From the NCBI GenBank assembly GCA_030685235.1, contig MU839112.1, positions 337,108-401,107 on the forward strand: DNA of 64,000 nt, given 5' to 3'. The notes beneath the pieces are model-generated. The model was not told where the DNA came from, did not search any database, and saw nothing but the letters and a program-made list of their open reading frames with translations. Within the stretch, counting starts at the first letter, position 1. Each line of letters begins with the position of its first letter. Origin of the DNA: Copromyces sp. CBS 386.78 (taxonomy: Eukaryota; Ascomycota; Sordariomycetes; Sordariales; Sordariaceae). A program made the position numbers and the translations under genes. Positions 22,122 through 36,150 of the stretch are shown here, piece after piece.

Positions 22122-24144
22122 ACCCTAAAGAATTTAATTAATTCCGTCAATTTAAATATAATTTTTTTAATTTAGAAAGTTTCCGTTCTTAATTCTTTCG
22201 TTTATATAAAATATATAAATTCCGTTTTATTTACTTCGAATTCTATCCTTCTCTTAATTATTTAACCCGAATAAATATTTTATACTATTTAAAACGTTTA
22301 ATAATTTTCTTTAATAATTTTAATTATTATAATAATATTAGTATTATTAGCGAAGCCGACAGTAATTATATTTTAGATAGTAGCTAATTTGTAGTATAAT
22401 AGGGTAATAAAGAGAATAAAAAAAATTAGTAAGAGGGGGGAATTTTATAATACGCCTATTAAAATATTATAAAATTAAGAAATTTCATTATTAAAGAAAA
22501 AAGAACCTTTTCTTTTAATAATAAAATTATTAACTTATTAAAAGATCTATTTCGGGAATTATATTTCCTATAACGTATATAAAAATTACCTATAATTAAT
22601 TCTATCGAATACGCTTTTTAAATTAAGGAATATAAAAGACGTTATAGCTTTAAATTTCTATATTATATAAATTATATTAGTAATTATTCGGATAGCGAAT
22701 TTAGTTAAACGGTTTGCCCGATTATTTATTAAGCCTTTTAAGAGGAAATTATATTTTTCTACTACTTATATTAATTTTTTTATTATAAAGGTTTCGAAGA
22801 TTTTTCCAACGTTATTTAAAAGCGATATAGGCCGCTATACCTTAATTAATTTTTATTATTCGGCACATTTTTTAATTTTTTTAAGAATAATTATTTTCGT
22901 ATTCTTAAACTATTGGGGAAAATATCCGAACCGGAGGTTCGCTCCGGCGAAAACCGCTATCGCTTATTTAAATAGTTCCCCGTATATTTTTAGAAATTTA
23001 TTTAAAAATTAATCGATATTTAATATTTTATTGGGCGCTATCTTTAAAACGATTTCTTAAATATCTTCTTCGGTAATTAAATTATTAATAAATATTGGGG
23101 TATCGCCGTTTAATAATTAAATTTAATTTAATAAATAATCTATCGGATTTCTATTTTTAAAAAGAAACGGTCGGCAAAGATATTTACCTTACTATTATAA
23201 TTTTCGACTTCGTTCGCCTATTCGTTTTATTTAAAGGGTAATAATTTTAATGGATTTATTAAGTAATAATTTTATATTTTAATTAATTTTCTAATAATTA
23301 AAATTTATTTAAGTTTTTTAATACGTTTATAATATAGTCGCGCTACTTTATTCTTTAAATTTTCGTAATAAATTTCTTCTTTTTTATCGCTGCCTTTATA
23401 AACTTTTTTTAATTTAAAAGCATTTAATTCCTAAATTAAATTTACTATTTCTACTATATTTCCTTCGTTATTATTTTATATTTTATATTCTATTAGTCCG
23501 CTTATTTTCTCCAACCTTTCTTTCGGTATAGGATAAATTCTTCTATAATATTAACGAATTCGCTATTAAATTTATTAAATTTTAATTCGAATTCCTCTAC
23601 TATTTTAATCCCTTCTAGGATCGATATTCGTTTTTCCGCCGCTTCCTATACCTTTTCCACGTTTATTAAATTTTAATTAAACTTTTCTTCTACTTCCGCT
23701 TTCCTATTTCTTTTTCTTATTTAAATTTAAATTTTTTAGGGGTAATAGTCCGAACCTATTTACCCGTACTATTATATTCCCTAATATTTAGCTTTAATAC
23801 CCTATAAAATTTATATATAATCGTATTATCCTATTTTTCTCCCCTTTAATCGTATTTCCGAATTTCGTTAATTCCTTACGGGGGGTAATAAGGTTGAATT
23901 TTTATTATTATACTTATATAAATAACTTTATAGCGCTTAAATTAATCCTATTTTCTAAATTCCAATTAGAGTAATAAAGGTTATAATCCTCTACGGCTAT
24001 ATATTAGCCGGCTAAAGGTTTTTCTTCGAGGAATTCGAAGAAGGGAAACCCCTATTAATATTTCGGCGTACCTTAGAAAAAAATAAAGGAATAAATAGAG
24101 TAAACGGTTATTAATTTTTATAAATCTTTTAATATTACCGCGGC
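22122..24144 (-). pseudogene. LINE-1f ORF2, endonuclease to RT (fourth piece of Y)
   Basis: Corresponds to about 27975-29990 of copy V. It contains the RT catalytic region (complement near 22345-22370, GFAD) and most of the endonuclease domain near 23900-24050. It stops at the L2 insertion site; the TSD TAATATTACCGCGGC is at 24130-24144 and 54067-54081. Heavily RIP-mutated. Confidence 0.85.
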
Positions 24145-24299
24145 GAAAAAGCTCGCGAACAGCTAAAACGCGGGTCCTTAGTCGACGACGATACCAAAAT
24201 TAATTTCGATATTAGAATTGTATTTAGGACGTCCGATTACCCTTATTTACGATATTGTAACTATTACGTATTGAAAATACGGGTATTAAAGCCGTCGGG

Positions 24300-25936
24300 A
24301 ATATTAATAGCAATTTAGCGGTAAGTTAATACGTACCCGGAAATCCCGCGATTAAAATACCGATAATAATACCGGCGGCCGACAACGCTACGTACGAAGC
24401 CCGCCCGACTCCGGCACCTATTAAAAATAATTCTATAAAATTCATTTAAAAAGCTATAAAATTTCCCGGCCCCGATAGCCCTCCTATATCGCTTATAACG
24501 TAAGTGGAAAAGCTTTTTAAAACTGCTAAAACTATTTTAATAGTGTAAAATTAGACCGAATAGCCTTATAATAATAATACCGCCTAATTCCGCTATAATA
24601 TATTAAAATTTAAAAAGATAATTATAATTATTATAAAAATTTAATAAATTTAATCGAAATCCTAGGCCAGAATAATAGCGGCCGTATTTATTTAAATAAC
24701 CCCTTTAAAATAATCCTACCTAACCCCGATCGGTACTTAAATTATTATCCTTTTATATACCGAACGTACTTTTACTATTAAATTCAATAAAAATAGTCCC
24801 CCCCTTACTACCGCGCAAAAGAGGCTCGACCTAATTAAATAAATAAAGGCGATTAACGCGTATAATAAGGCCTACGAGGCGAAGGCTGTTACGAAGCTAC
24901 GATTTAGCGGAGACTACGTAATTATATTTAACGAAGAAGGAAGGAATTAGTACTTTAAAAACCGAATATAAATAATTAAAATTTTTAATAATAAAATTAT
25001 AATCTCGTTTTAAATAATATTAATAATAATTTACGGCGTACTATAACGCCTTATTAATAATATAAGCCCGGAGGAATTTAGAAAGGCCCTTACTACCGTA
25101 AATAAAGTTATTATCGTCCGAATAAAAGTATTCTAAAAGAAATACAATAGCGAAAAAGGGTCTTTACTATTAAAAATTACTAATATAAATAAAGGGTATC
25201 GTTTAATTTAGGACTTTCTATTTTAAAAAGGTAATATATTCTATTATAAATTATTCGAAAAGGATACTATCCCCTAATAATACTTCAACTATTAAAAATT
25301 CGGTTACCTTAGAATTTATTACCCTAAGGGTAAAAGATAATATTACCCTCGCTACGTAGTAAAGAAGTACCCGGAAGCTAATATAAAAGAATTGGAATTT
25401 ATATACCTTTTAAATAAAAACCCCGACTTTATAAAGTACTTCCCTTATAATTATAAAGGATACTTCGCATTTTCTCGTAACTACCTATTTATTAAATAAG
25501 TATAAGGTCGCTCCTCTACGGCGTTTATAAAACGTCTGCGTAAATATGCGCCGCGGGCTGGACGGCCTACTATAATTAAAAAATTGGCTAAGAGCCGGAA
25601 TAATGAATTAACTTAAGCCCTAAAGGCCGGGGAAACGACTATATAACCCTTATAAACGTAAGAAACGTTATAAAGCCCCGAAAAAAAATCTACTTTTAAA
25701 ATAATTACGCTACCCTAACCCCCCCCCGCGGACGTAAATAAAAATAATAATTCCAATATAAATATCCTTAATACCGAGGAAAAAATTCGTTTCGAATCCG
25801 AATAGTAGATTATATTAATTACGAAGAAACGAAGCCCCTTAATTAAAGTATAAAAGGAATTAAAAGCCCGGGTTACTAAAATTTAAAACAGAAAGTAAAA
25901 ATAGTTTACTATAATAATAAAGATAATAATAACCGA
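24300..25936 (+). pseudogene. L2 ORF1, gag-like
   Basis: A plus-strand frame with many TAA and TAG codons. The clearest part, about 25120-25560, reads as coding with runs such as GSLLLKITNINKGYR and NPDFIKYFPYNYKGYFAFSR. The position before the endonuclease of ORF2 and the Lys-rich composition fit a LINE gag. The end is cut by copy V at 25950. No zinc knuckle is clear. Exact limits are uncertain. Confidence 0.55.
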
Positions 25937-26070
25937 TATCCGCCCGAACCAATATATATACCGGATTAAACGACGCCGAAACCGGAAACGCCGATTTCTG
26001 GTCAGGAAGTGCTCCAAAACGAAAACCGACAACGGCAATCGACTCAGGAGGGTCATTTACCCCCTCCGCA

Positions 26071-27590
26071 ATGTCCTATAACGACTATAGCAATAGCGTT
26101 GAACCGCCGCTACCGATAATAATTAATAGAGGTGCGAGTAGGTTCGAAAATAGTGTTTATAACCCCTTCGGAGGTATTTTAGGATATAACGACCCCGACG
26201 CTATATTTACTATAAAGACTTCGGAAAAGACGGAGGAAAATAATAAAATTATAAAGAAATTTATTATTATAGCGAATAAAATTACGGACTATACTGCTAT
26301 AACGACCGACGACTGTCGTTAAATTCGAAAGTTCTTTTTCGAATTCGTAAAAATTTTTATAAAGAAAAATAGGTTTAAAATGTTTAAAGTAAATAAGGCC
26401 GCCGAAGCTTAATTTATTACTAGGAAGGATATCGACGATTTAAAGAAATTTATTTTAAAGGAAATAAAGAAAAACGTTTAAAAGGCGCCGAAGAAATAAA
26501 TTAATATTATCCGGAAATCGCCGGATAGGGGGTTAACGCTATTTTCTACTACTTATTTACCGTTATTATTAAAAAATTTATCTTTTTTAATTGCGAACGC
26601 TAGCTTACTATTAAAGGGGTTTAAATTACCGTTAAATTTACTACGCGTTCGAATAATAATATAAAATAAACCGTCGAAAGCGCTTTAAAGGAAAGTCCGT
26701 ATAAAGTAATCTACGTAATTATTAAAATAGTAACGAGCGGAGATTACGTAATTATTTTCGATAAATTAATTAAGGATTAGTATTAGAAGTATTAAATTTG
26801 GGCTAAAACGTTCTTTAGAAAAAAGGCCGTCGTATTTTTAAATATTATAATTATTTTAATTAAAGGAGTCCCGTAGGCTAGTATCGACGTAAAGTAATCC
26901 GAATTAATTATATAAGAAATGAGGGCGAAGAATAAGGAGGCGGAAATTATTCGGGTTAAATTTTAGAAGAAATATAAAGGAGAAGAAAAAAGAATATTCT
27001 TAGTAGAAATTACAATTATAAAGGCCGCAATCTTTTTTTAAAAGAATTTTTTGTTTTAGGATAGCGGCGTATATATATACGAACTATTTTAAATTATAGC
27101 CTCCGCTTAATAGTACTTTGAATATTAGTATTTCGAATATATAGCGAGATTTTATCGTTAGGAAAACGCTTATAATTATTATAGTAAAATTAAGTACGAA
27201 GGATTATATATAGGAGAAGAGAATTGCCCTTCGAATAAAGATAATTCTTTAATCTTTTATAAATTATATAGGAAGTCGGGGTATTTCGCCTTTAATAAAA
27301 AGAAATACCTATTCGTAAGAGTAGTTTATATAAAAGTATTTATTAATTATACCGAAAGGTTTTATAATTTTACTATTTGTAAAAGACCGGCTAAACTGGT
27401 ATTAAAGCTAATAATAGAGCCGGAAGAGGACGTTATAATCCCTAACGCCCCCCCTAATTCCCGTTTAATTGCAATTTTAGAGAGATTATTTATAGGAAAA
27501 GGAAAAAGAAATTACTTTAAGAAAATTAGAAGCGGTTTTCGGCCGAAACCCGTAAATATAAGCCCGATAAACGTTTATACCCGCTCTTAA
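26071..27590 (+). pseudogene. LINE-1f ORF1, gag-like (in V)
   Basis: About 505 codons. V keeps the ATG at 26071 and the first 83 codons are open; the N-terminus contains NRGASRF and NPFGGILGYNDPDA. The C-terminal part holds a basic region and ends with the conserved INVYTRS and a TAA at 27588-27590. The 5' UTR is only about 100 bp. ORF1 proteins of this type coat the LINE RNA. Stops from 26323 on are of the CAA/CAG-to-TAA/TAG type. Confidence 0.85.
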
Positions 27591-27699
27591 AACGTAAGCG
27601 ATTATACCCGTATTAATTCTATTACTATTACGCTATTAGCTGCTATTATTACTTTTAAAGAAATAATACCCCCTTAGCCCGCTATTAAATTAAAAAGAA

Positions 27700-30600
27700 G
27701 TTTTTTATAAGGTAATTAATAATTTAATTAAAAATATTTTATTAAAATATAGGGAAATTATATGAAAGAGGGAAAACGTTATTCGAATAAAAAGAGACTT
27801 ATAATATTATAGTAATTTAAAAGCCGGGTAAGAATTTGAATAAGGATATTTATTAGCCGAAGGGCGGTAAATATTATAGTATCGATTATTTAAAAAAGGG
27901 TAGAATAATAATTTATATAAATAAGAAATAGAATTTAAAGGATTTAAATTTCCGGGTTAAGAAGGATTAGGCCGCGGCGATATTAAAGAATTTATAAAAA
28001 CCGATAACTATTTATTCTATTTATTCCCCTATTTTTTTTTAAAGTACGTTAAAATATTAATAAGGGTCTCCCTTTTTTAAACTCTTCGAAGAAAGACCTT
28101 TAGCCGGTTAATATATAGCTATAAGGGATTATAACCTCTATTACTCCAATTAGGACTTAGAGAATAAAATTAACCTAAGCACTATAAAATTATTTACGTA
28201 GGTATAGCGATAGAAATTTAATTTTATTACCCCCCGCGGGGAATTAATAAGGTTCGGAAATACGATTAAAGGAGAAAAAGACGGGATAATCGATTATATA
28301 TAAGTTTTATAGGGTATTAAAGCCGAATATTAGGGAGTGTAACGGTACGGGCAAATGGGTTTGGACTATTACCCTTAGGAAATTTAAGTTTAAATAGGAA
28401 AAAGAAATAAGAAAGTGGAAATAGAAGAAGAATTTAATTAGAATTTAATAGACGCGGAAAAGGTGTAGGAAGCGGCGGAAAAACGAATATCGATTTTAAA
28501 AGGGATTAAAATAGTAGAAGAATTCGAATTAGAATTTAATAGGTTCGACGGCGAATTTATTAGTATTATAAAGGAATTTATCTTATATTAAAAGAAAAGT
28601 TAGAAAAGATAAGCGGACTAGTAGAATTTAAAATATAAAATAGTAATAAAGGAGGTATAGCGGAAATAATAGGCTTAGTTTAGGAACCGGACGCCTTTAA
28701 ATTAGAAAAAATTTATAGAAGCGGCGATAAAAAAGAAGAAATTTATTACAAAAATTTAGAAAGTAAAGTAGTACAATTATATTATAAACGTATTGAAAAA
28801 CCCGAATAAATTTTAGTTATTAGAGAGGTAGGCTAGGATACGAAATTATTACTTAATAGATCCGCTAAAATTATTACCCTTTAAATAAAATGAACGGGCG
28901 AACGAAATTGAAAATTATAGTAGTAAAATAAATATTTTTGCTAATTATTTCTTTTCGAAAATAGAAGTCCCGACGGGTTATTTATTAAATTAAATTTAAT
29001 TATTAAATAGTAATACTTCGGTACTTATTAATAATTTAGTTACCGAAGAAGATATCCGGGAAGTCTTTTCGAAGATAATATTTAATAAAATATTAAATAT
29101 TAATTAATTTTTAAATAAATTTCTAAAAATATACGAAGAACTATTTAAGTAAACGATAGTAATTTTCGCTATAACGAACTTCCGGTTTGGATATTTCCCC
29201 TAACGGTTTAAAAATATAAAAATAATTATTTTTAAAAAATTTAGAAAAAGTGCCGAATAATAAAAATTAATTAGGGTATAGCGGCTTATATTACTTTTAA
29301 ATAACGTTAGAAAGATTTTCGAAGCCTTTGTAGCTAAGAAATTAATATAAATAGCAGAAAAATATAATTTTTTTCCGGAAAGCTAAATAGGTAATTAAGT
29401 AAATTATTTAATTGAATTCGCTATCCGAATAATTACTAACGCGGTCTATATAGTATAGAAATTTAAAGCCGTAATGTCTCTTATATTCTTCGATTTAAAA
29501 GGCGTATTTAAAGAGTTAATTATATATAATTTTTATATACGCTATAGGAAATATAATTACCGAAATAGATTTTTTAATAGATTAATAATTTTATTACCGG
29601 AAGAAAAGGTTTTCTTTTTTTCGACGATAAAACCTCCTAATTTTATAATATTATAATAAGTATATTATAAGGCTCCCCCCTCTTACTAATCCTTTTTATT
29701 TTCTTTATTACCTTATTATATTATAAGTTAATTATTATTTAAAATGCGATTACCGTCGGCTTCGCCGATAATATTAATATTATTATAGTAGTTAAAATTA
29801 CCGAGGAAAATTATTGGACGTTCTAAACGGTATAGGATATTTATTCGGGTTAAGTAATTAAAAAAGGGATAGAATTCGAAGTAAATAAAACGGAATTTAT
29901 ATATTTTACGCGGACGAAGGAATTAAGAACGGAAATTCTCTAAATTAAAGGAATTATATTTAAATTAATAAAGTCGATTAAATTCTTTAAAATTTAGTTA
30001 GATCGGAAATTTAATTATTAAATATACGTAGAGGTAGTAAAAAAAAAGATAGTTACCTAAACGAACGTACTAATGCAATTAGCGGCGAAAATTTAAGGTT
30101 ATTCTTTTACGCAAACGAAGGAGATTTATATTAAATATATTTAAAGCGTAATTATATATAGAATATTAATTTTCTACTAGCCGACCAAAATTTATAATAA
30201 ATTACGAAGGATAATAATTAGGTTAATTAAATATTAAATTAAATATTTAAGAATTATCGCCGAAATATATAAAGTTACGCTAATAAAGAATTTAAAAACG
30301 GAAATTTTTTATCTATTATTCGATTTCTATTTTAATAAACGGGTTAGGGCCTTCGAAGAAAGGTTTACTTATACGAATTAAGTAGGGTTTATCCGAGGGA
30401 CTATAACTTAAGTAATTAACTATATTTAAATAAAGAGAATAAAAAGTTGGCTATCCGCCGATAGATTAAAAAGTAATACCGCTAAAATTAAATAGGTTAA
30501 AGAATAGGTACCGACGGAGAAACTTCTAACGATTATAATAAATCCGCCCCTAATAATAGGGGCGACGCCGCCCCCGTTATAAATATTAGAATTAATTACT

Positions 30601-31176
30601 ATAGATTATAAAGGGTAGTTAAAAGAAGTAATAATAAGAGAGTAAGTATTATACTATAATTATTAATTAGCGGCGGTAATAATTAAATTAAGCCAATAAT
30701 ACGAATTTATTATTGCCGACTTTAATTTGAAGTTTAGCGGTAATATTATAAAATAGTATATAATTAATATAAAACGAAAAAAGAAGAAAGCTTAATAACC
30801 GGAAAACGATAACGAATAATATTTATTACTTAAAGCGAAAAATTCCCTTCTTACCTAAATAAGGACGGAAATTATAGGCTTCTAGTCCTTCCTCTTCCGG
30901 AAGAAGGTTCCGGATATTATAACGCTAATTTATTTTTACAATATAAGTAAAAAAACCTTTATATATATCGTCCTAAATTATTTATAGATAGCCGATTATT
31001 AGATAATAGTAACCAATTAGCCGTAAACGAAAAAAGAATTTTAAATTTATTTAAACAATAGAATCCGAATTAAGAAAATCCTTTCGTAAATATTACAATT
31101 TAATAAACTAAATAAATATTATTTAATAATCGAATTAAAAAGAGAGTAGCGCGATAAATTCGCGCGGTATTTATAA
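27700..31176 (+). pseudogene. LINE-1f ORF2: endonuclease, RT, Cys/His (in V)
   Basis: About 1150 codons, the usual length for Tad-type ORF2. Endonuclease: a GDYNL-like motif near 28125 (G now R), a W codon turned to TAG, then TPRGE and GIIDY near 28230-28300. Reverse transcriptase: GYFP near 29190, FFDLKG at 29485-29510, GSPLLLILF near 29670 and GFADN at about 29758, where D is expected instead of N. A Cys/His motif lies near 30900-30990. The stop is TAA at 31174-31176 (TGA in Z). RIP stops make it non-functional. Confidence 0.9.
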
Positions 31177-31199
31177 ATATATTTAATTATAATATTAGA

Positions 31200-32274
31200 A
31201 TAAAAGAATATAAGAGAAATAAGAAGAAGAGGAATTAGATTACGCTAATTATAATAATTATTTAATTATAAAAGCGGTACCGAAATAATTAATTAATATT
31301 TTTCGCGGGCGAAGAATTCGCGGAATATATTAAATATTAATTTTTAATTCCTAATAATTTTATAACGCTATTAAATTTAATTTTCATTAATTAGAGGGGG
31401 ATTAGTAGGGCTATTAATTATTATTAGGGAATTAATATTAATATTTCTTCTATTAGAGCCGAAAATAGGAGCGGTAAAATAATTGGTTAAGAATATTTCG
31501 TAATATCCTTTACGTTAATAATCTTCGACCTTTATATTCCGGTAGTAAAGAAGGATATTAAAATTATATAGGAGACCGTCCGTAGTTAAATATTTATATA
31601 CGTCCTTAAAGAAATCGATATAAGCGTTACGGAAATAACGAATTAGGGGACTAATATTATTCTAAGAGCGGGATAAAATAATAATTATAATTTAAACGGT
31701 ATTACACTTATTATAATAATTTAACGGAATATTTAATATATATTTCGTATTAATAATAGGATAAATAGCGTTCTATTTACCGGCGTTTCGAAGAACGTTA
31801 GAAAAGAAAACGAAAAGAAAACCGCGGGAGGAAACTTATTCTTAATATTAATATAATAAATATATTTTACGAAGAGCGTACGGAATATAATTATATTAAA
31901 GGACGGAATATTATAAATATAGTAAATAAATTTTAGGCTATAGTAGAAATAGGGAATATAATAAATAATATTAATTAATATAATTAATAAAAAGAAGGGA
32001 AAGTAAATATAAAGATAAAAAGGATTTACTAACTTGGAGGAAGGTTGAAGGTAGGGTTGGAAGTTAATACCCGGATAAAGGTTTAGAATTCGGGCGTTAA
32101 AGAAGAAGGGGGCGTAGGGGAGTAGGCGAATTTAGGGGACGGGGAATTTATTATACGGACAAAGTCGATATTACGTTTAATAGTATTATAATTAATACGA
32201 ATTGCGAAGCTTAGGGGGTTAAATATACGGCTAGGAGGATAATTAGGAGTATAATTAGTAGAAGAGGACGTTAT
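31200..32274 (-). pseudogene. antisense accessory gene of LINE-1f (in V)
   Basis: Minus-strand copy of the antisense segment. The presumed start is at 32272-32274 (ATA). A TATA-type box lies upstream near 32338-32345 on the minus strand. The coding frame is broken by many stops. It occupies the space between the ORF2 stop and the last 300 bp or so of the LINE. Confidence 0.45.
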
Positions 32275-32789
32275 TTTAAAAGCTAATTAAATAAGGAAGA
32301 AGGGAAAGTTCGAAAGATAGTAATAGGGAGGAGTTTTTATATAGAGGGAAAAGAGGGGCCTTTATATTAATATAAATTTTAGTAGAATTATAGAAATTTA
32401 GGGGATAATAACGAAGCGGGAGTAAGGGTAAATAATAAGGAAAGGACGATTATTATAAGTGGTTTGGGAGGAAGGAGCGGCGTACGAAAGCGGTATTTCG
32501 ATTATTCTAATATTAGATTAAAGGCGGTAAAGGGGAAGTAACTTATTTACTAAGGCGGTAAGTAAATACCGCTATAAATAGAATTGAAATAGAATAGGCG
32601 CGATTTATTCGCGACCGAAAGGAGTTGGCGGTTTTTATCCGACGGCGCTTATCGCCGTACGGTTTCCTCTAGAGAACTAGGAGAAGTACCCCATACCAAT
32701 AAGGCGCTATAGATAAGTAGTATAGGGAATAAGACTATTATTATTATCCGCCCGAACCTTAAATTCAACTAATAGCGTACTACCCCCAC

Positions 32790-33490
32790 TTCGACTTAAT
32801 AAATTTAAGGATTCTATATTAAAACGTAGCGAAATCGTATAATAAAATAAAATTAATTTTAAAAATAGAAGAATATTATAATATTATAGCTTTCTAAAAG
32901 CCGGGTTATACCCCCGTAGGTAGTATACTTAGTATTAGAATTTCCTGTTATTAAACGTTAAATAGTACTAACTAAAGGAGGGTAGCGCTATATGTAAATA
33001 AGAAATTTGTAGTAAATTAATAAAATTATAAATAGGGAGAGGATTAGGTAATAATAAAGTTAAAGGAAGGAAAAAATAAAATAAAAGTATAATCGGTCTA
33101 CTTACTAATTTAGGACGCGGGCCCGGAGCGGGACTAATATACCCCCTTTAAAAAGATCGTAATAAAACTTCGAAGAAAAGATATTATAATCGGGGATATA
33201 AACTTCTATTACCTATAATAGGATATTTACAAAAAATAAAGTCGGAGTAGCTAAATATTCCTCTTATTAATATTAAACTATTATTTAATATTAATAACGC
33301 TTATAGGCGAACCGACTAAGCTAGGGAACGCTTCCTAACAGGAATTTAATAGTATTATTAATTATATTTAAATATTAAATAAATTCTATATTATATACTA
33401 AATAGTAGAAGACCCCGTCCTCACCGGGTCGGATTACTAAACTTAATCGGTCTTAATTTATATAAATATTAATACAGTATTCAAAAGCAC
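32790..33490 (+). pseudogene. L2 ORF2, endonuclease domain
   Basis: After copy V the L2 sequence continues with an APE-type endonuclease. Visible motifs are SAIYVNKKFVV near 32985, IGDINFYYLQQDI near 33190-33230 (the GDFN...W motif), a GEPTKLGNA stretch near 33310, and GSDYQTQ near 33430 in place of the usual SDH catalytic motif (H now Y). The order and spacing match the domain in other Tad-like LINEs. It would have nicked the target DNA. Confidence 0.75.
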
Positions 33491-34491
33491 TATTAAAGGG
33501 TATAATTAAATATTAATAAATATTTAATATATAAAAGAATTAGTAGTAGAGAAGATTATAATCCTAATTATAATCTCTATAATCGAAGAATTAGAAGAAG
33601 CGACGAGAAAATTAATAAATAAATTAATAGGAATTATAGAAGAAGTAGTACCGAAATAGAAATAGGGGGTAAGAAAATACGCGGACTAATAGGATTTAAA
33701 CGTAAAAGAAGCCGTTAAACGAACGAAAAAAACGGCGAAGGTTTAGCGAGCGAAGAAGATACTACTATATAAAAGAGAAATAGAAGAAGCGTAGCAAAAG
33801 TAGGCCGAAGCTATTAATTTTATATAAATAAAATAATAGCATACCCTAATAGGAAATATATCGAAAAACCCTAGGAAACTTTAAACGTTAGAATAGTAAG
33901 GTAGGACGTAGAATTATTTACCGCCGGAACCCCCAAAGCTCCTAACGCTACGTAAAAGAATTAATACAAAAAAAAGAAAGGACTATAGCAGGAAGGTAAA
34001 AATATTAGTAGAACGGTTTTTTTTAGAAGTCGAAGTATTTATTAACTAACTACCGGATTAGAAGGAGAAGAAATAAAAGGAGCTATTTATAAATTATAAA
34101 GTAAGCGCGGACGATATAATTAAAATTTTCGGCCGGATAATACTTAATAAGGCTCCTAAAAACGATTAATTTTTTAATAAACTATTTAAAGCTTATAGAA
34201 GGCCGCTAGCCCGGGCGCTAATAGTAATTATAACGGCGAATTTTACCTTCGGCTATTTCCCGTCCCGGTAATACTATACGAAAGTAATCGTATTAAAGAA
34301 ACCTAGTAAAATAGTAGTATAATAGAAGACGGCGGGCGTATAACGCCCTATCGTACTCCTAAACTATATAAAGAAGGTATTAGAAGTAATTATAACGGAG
34401 AAACTTGCCCAAACGGCGGAAGAATATAAATTCCTATTAGATAGGTAAATAAGAAATAAGAAAAAAAGGTCGATAAAATTTATAGTCCGTA
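33491..34491 (+). pseudogene. L2 ORF2, first half of RT
   Basis: The frame continues from the endonuclease. Near the end it reads FGYFPSR, then VLKKPSK, a RPIVLLN block and IRNKKKRS, which match RT motifs before the palm. It stops abruptly at the T insertion site. Joining 34491 to 49767 over the TA duplication keeps the reading frame, which then runs straight into the FKGAFDKIN palm motif. That is strong support for the insertion model. Confidence 0.85.
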
Positions 34492-34794
34492 CTTACCTGG
34501 GGGTACCGGAGGGGATATAAAGGTTCGGCAACCGTAGTCGAACCGCTATAGGCGCTCTTTCCCGTTCAAATCCAAAAGCGGTTCACGAACTGTAGGTTCA
34601 AGTAACATATTAGCAAGCGCAAAGGAATTTCCAACCAATCCCAGGTCCTGAGAGCGACCAGGTCCTGGTCCTAGTCCCACCGTGGGCGAACGCAAATTCT
34701 TATTAGAGCAGTCGCGACCGACACCCATAACCGTGCGGAAATTCTGGTGCGTGTACGTAATTTTCAATTGACTAGCTAACGTACGGTACTATAC

Positions 34795-35040
34795 CTACTG
34801 CCGCCCGCCCACCCAGCTGCCGCCTACCCAGCTGCCGCCCGCCCACCCAGCTGCCGCCCACCCCGACCCCGGCACTGCACCGCACTGCACTACACCGGCG
34901 CACAGTCCACCCCACCCCGACCCCGACCCCGGCACTATACTGCACCGCACCGCACCGGCGCACCCAGCTGCTGACCCCGACCCCGGCACTGCACCGCATC
35001 GGCGCACACTCCACCGCCGCCGCCCGGCATAGTACCGCCA
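34795..35040. repeat. GC-rich minisatellite in the left arm of T
   Basis: About 246 bp of very high G+C, made of imperfect repeats: a CCCAGCTGCCGCC unit at about 34810-34860 and a longer unit with ACCCCGACCCCGGCACTGCA repeated three times. Many CpA and TpG steps survive, so this block has not been touched by RIP although its flanks have. Minus-strand open frames over it are rich in Gly, Ala, Val and Cys and are a by-product of the repeats. Confidence 0.85.
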
Positions 35041-35544
35041 ATAAATTAAACGATGCGCGATAGGATTAATTAAACTTACAGAAAATGCAAGTGTAGGCGA
35101 TAGAATGGAATGCGATGCCCTTAAATGCGATGGTTGACTTCGGCGGTAGTTGCGCTCGTCATACCTATATCCTGGTTCTTAGACTTCTCCTATAGGTAGA
35201 TAACTGGCAAGTAAGTATACATACTTAAGAACGTAGCATACATAATACGGAGCATTCATCCCCATATAATTTCTCGTACGGGTAAAGGTTAGACCTTAGG
35301 AAATACCGCCAAAACGGTACGAAGCATTAATATTAAAAATAAGAGAAGAGACGAAATAAATTGTCGATATATAATTATTATACTTAGGCGTACAAAACAA
35401 ACTATTAACTATAATTAGACACCTTAGTTTAGGTGTATATACCTTTTCTATTAGATATCTAGCAATATAAAGATACTAAACCAGCAACTATATCGTAATA
35501 ATATCGTAGTCTACCTAAACTTATTTCGGCTAATAATCATAACG

Positions 35545-36150
35545 TTTACGCTAATTAATCTTCGAAATATCTATAATATATATACGGTCGGTATTAACCG
35601 CTGGAAGGCCTACTATAAAGGTTTCGTTAGTTTCCTCGACTGCCTTAAGATCAAGTAATATTGTAATACGGTTACTAACAAATATTTTTGTCAGTATAAG
35701 GAAGATACGACGTTTAAACTTACAGGCTATTTCGTATATAAAAATATAGTCGATACGGGCAAAGTACTACCCTTATCTATAGCGAATATAGTCGCCAATC
35801 TTAAATATATAGCGTTTAAATACCCTATAGTATACACCAAATTAGTAACTATATCTATATAACTATACAATACCATAAAGGCCGGGCATTAAATCGACGT
35901 TCGGATACTATATATTTCGGAGCCACTAATAATAGAGCCGAAAATACAATAACGAAACGTAACATATACTAACGTATCATAATATAATATAGAGCAAGAG
36001 GGCATATAATACAATATAGAGCAAAAGGGCACATAGAAAAGGGGACCTAGGAAAGGGGATCACGGCATTATAATAGGAAAGGGGATTACGGCATTGTAAT
36101 GGGAAAGGTGATATATACAAGTACAGGCACTAACTATATAGATAGCAGGG
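35545..36150 (+). pseudogene. unrecognised coding remnant in the left arm of T
   Basis: One plus-strand frame reads about 115 codons with only two stops, both TAA. It contains TVGINRWKAYYKGFVSFLDC, a Cys-containing stretch and VLPLSIANIVANLKYIAFKY. It then passes into an imperfect repeat with EQEGIQYNIEQKG. It is convergent with the transposase gene. The opposite strand is also fairly open, so the strand is not certain. I do not recognise a family. Confidence 0.4.

Larger units (their letters stand above)
25951..32744 (+). mobile_element. LINE-1f copy V, full length and uninterrupted
   Basis: A 6794-bp copy with the 14-bp TSD TATCCGCCCGAACC at 25937-25950 and 32745-32758. It is the only copy in the window that is complete, unbroken and bounded by TSDs on both sides, and so it gives the family length. 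The first 16 bp (25951-25966) are absent from the 5' ends of X, Y and U and may be extra nucleotides added at integration. RIP is lighter over the first 350 bp. Confidence 0.95.

Noticed and set aside
21883..22128. 81-codon plus-strand frame
   Set aside because: Antisense to the unmutated RT block of copy W, which reads as a clear reverse transcriptase on the minus strand.
34772..35041. Two overlapping minus-strand frames rich in Gly, Ala, Val and Cys
   Set aside because: They follow from the GC-rich minisatellite and have no support outside it.
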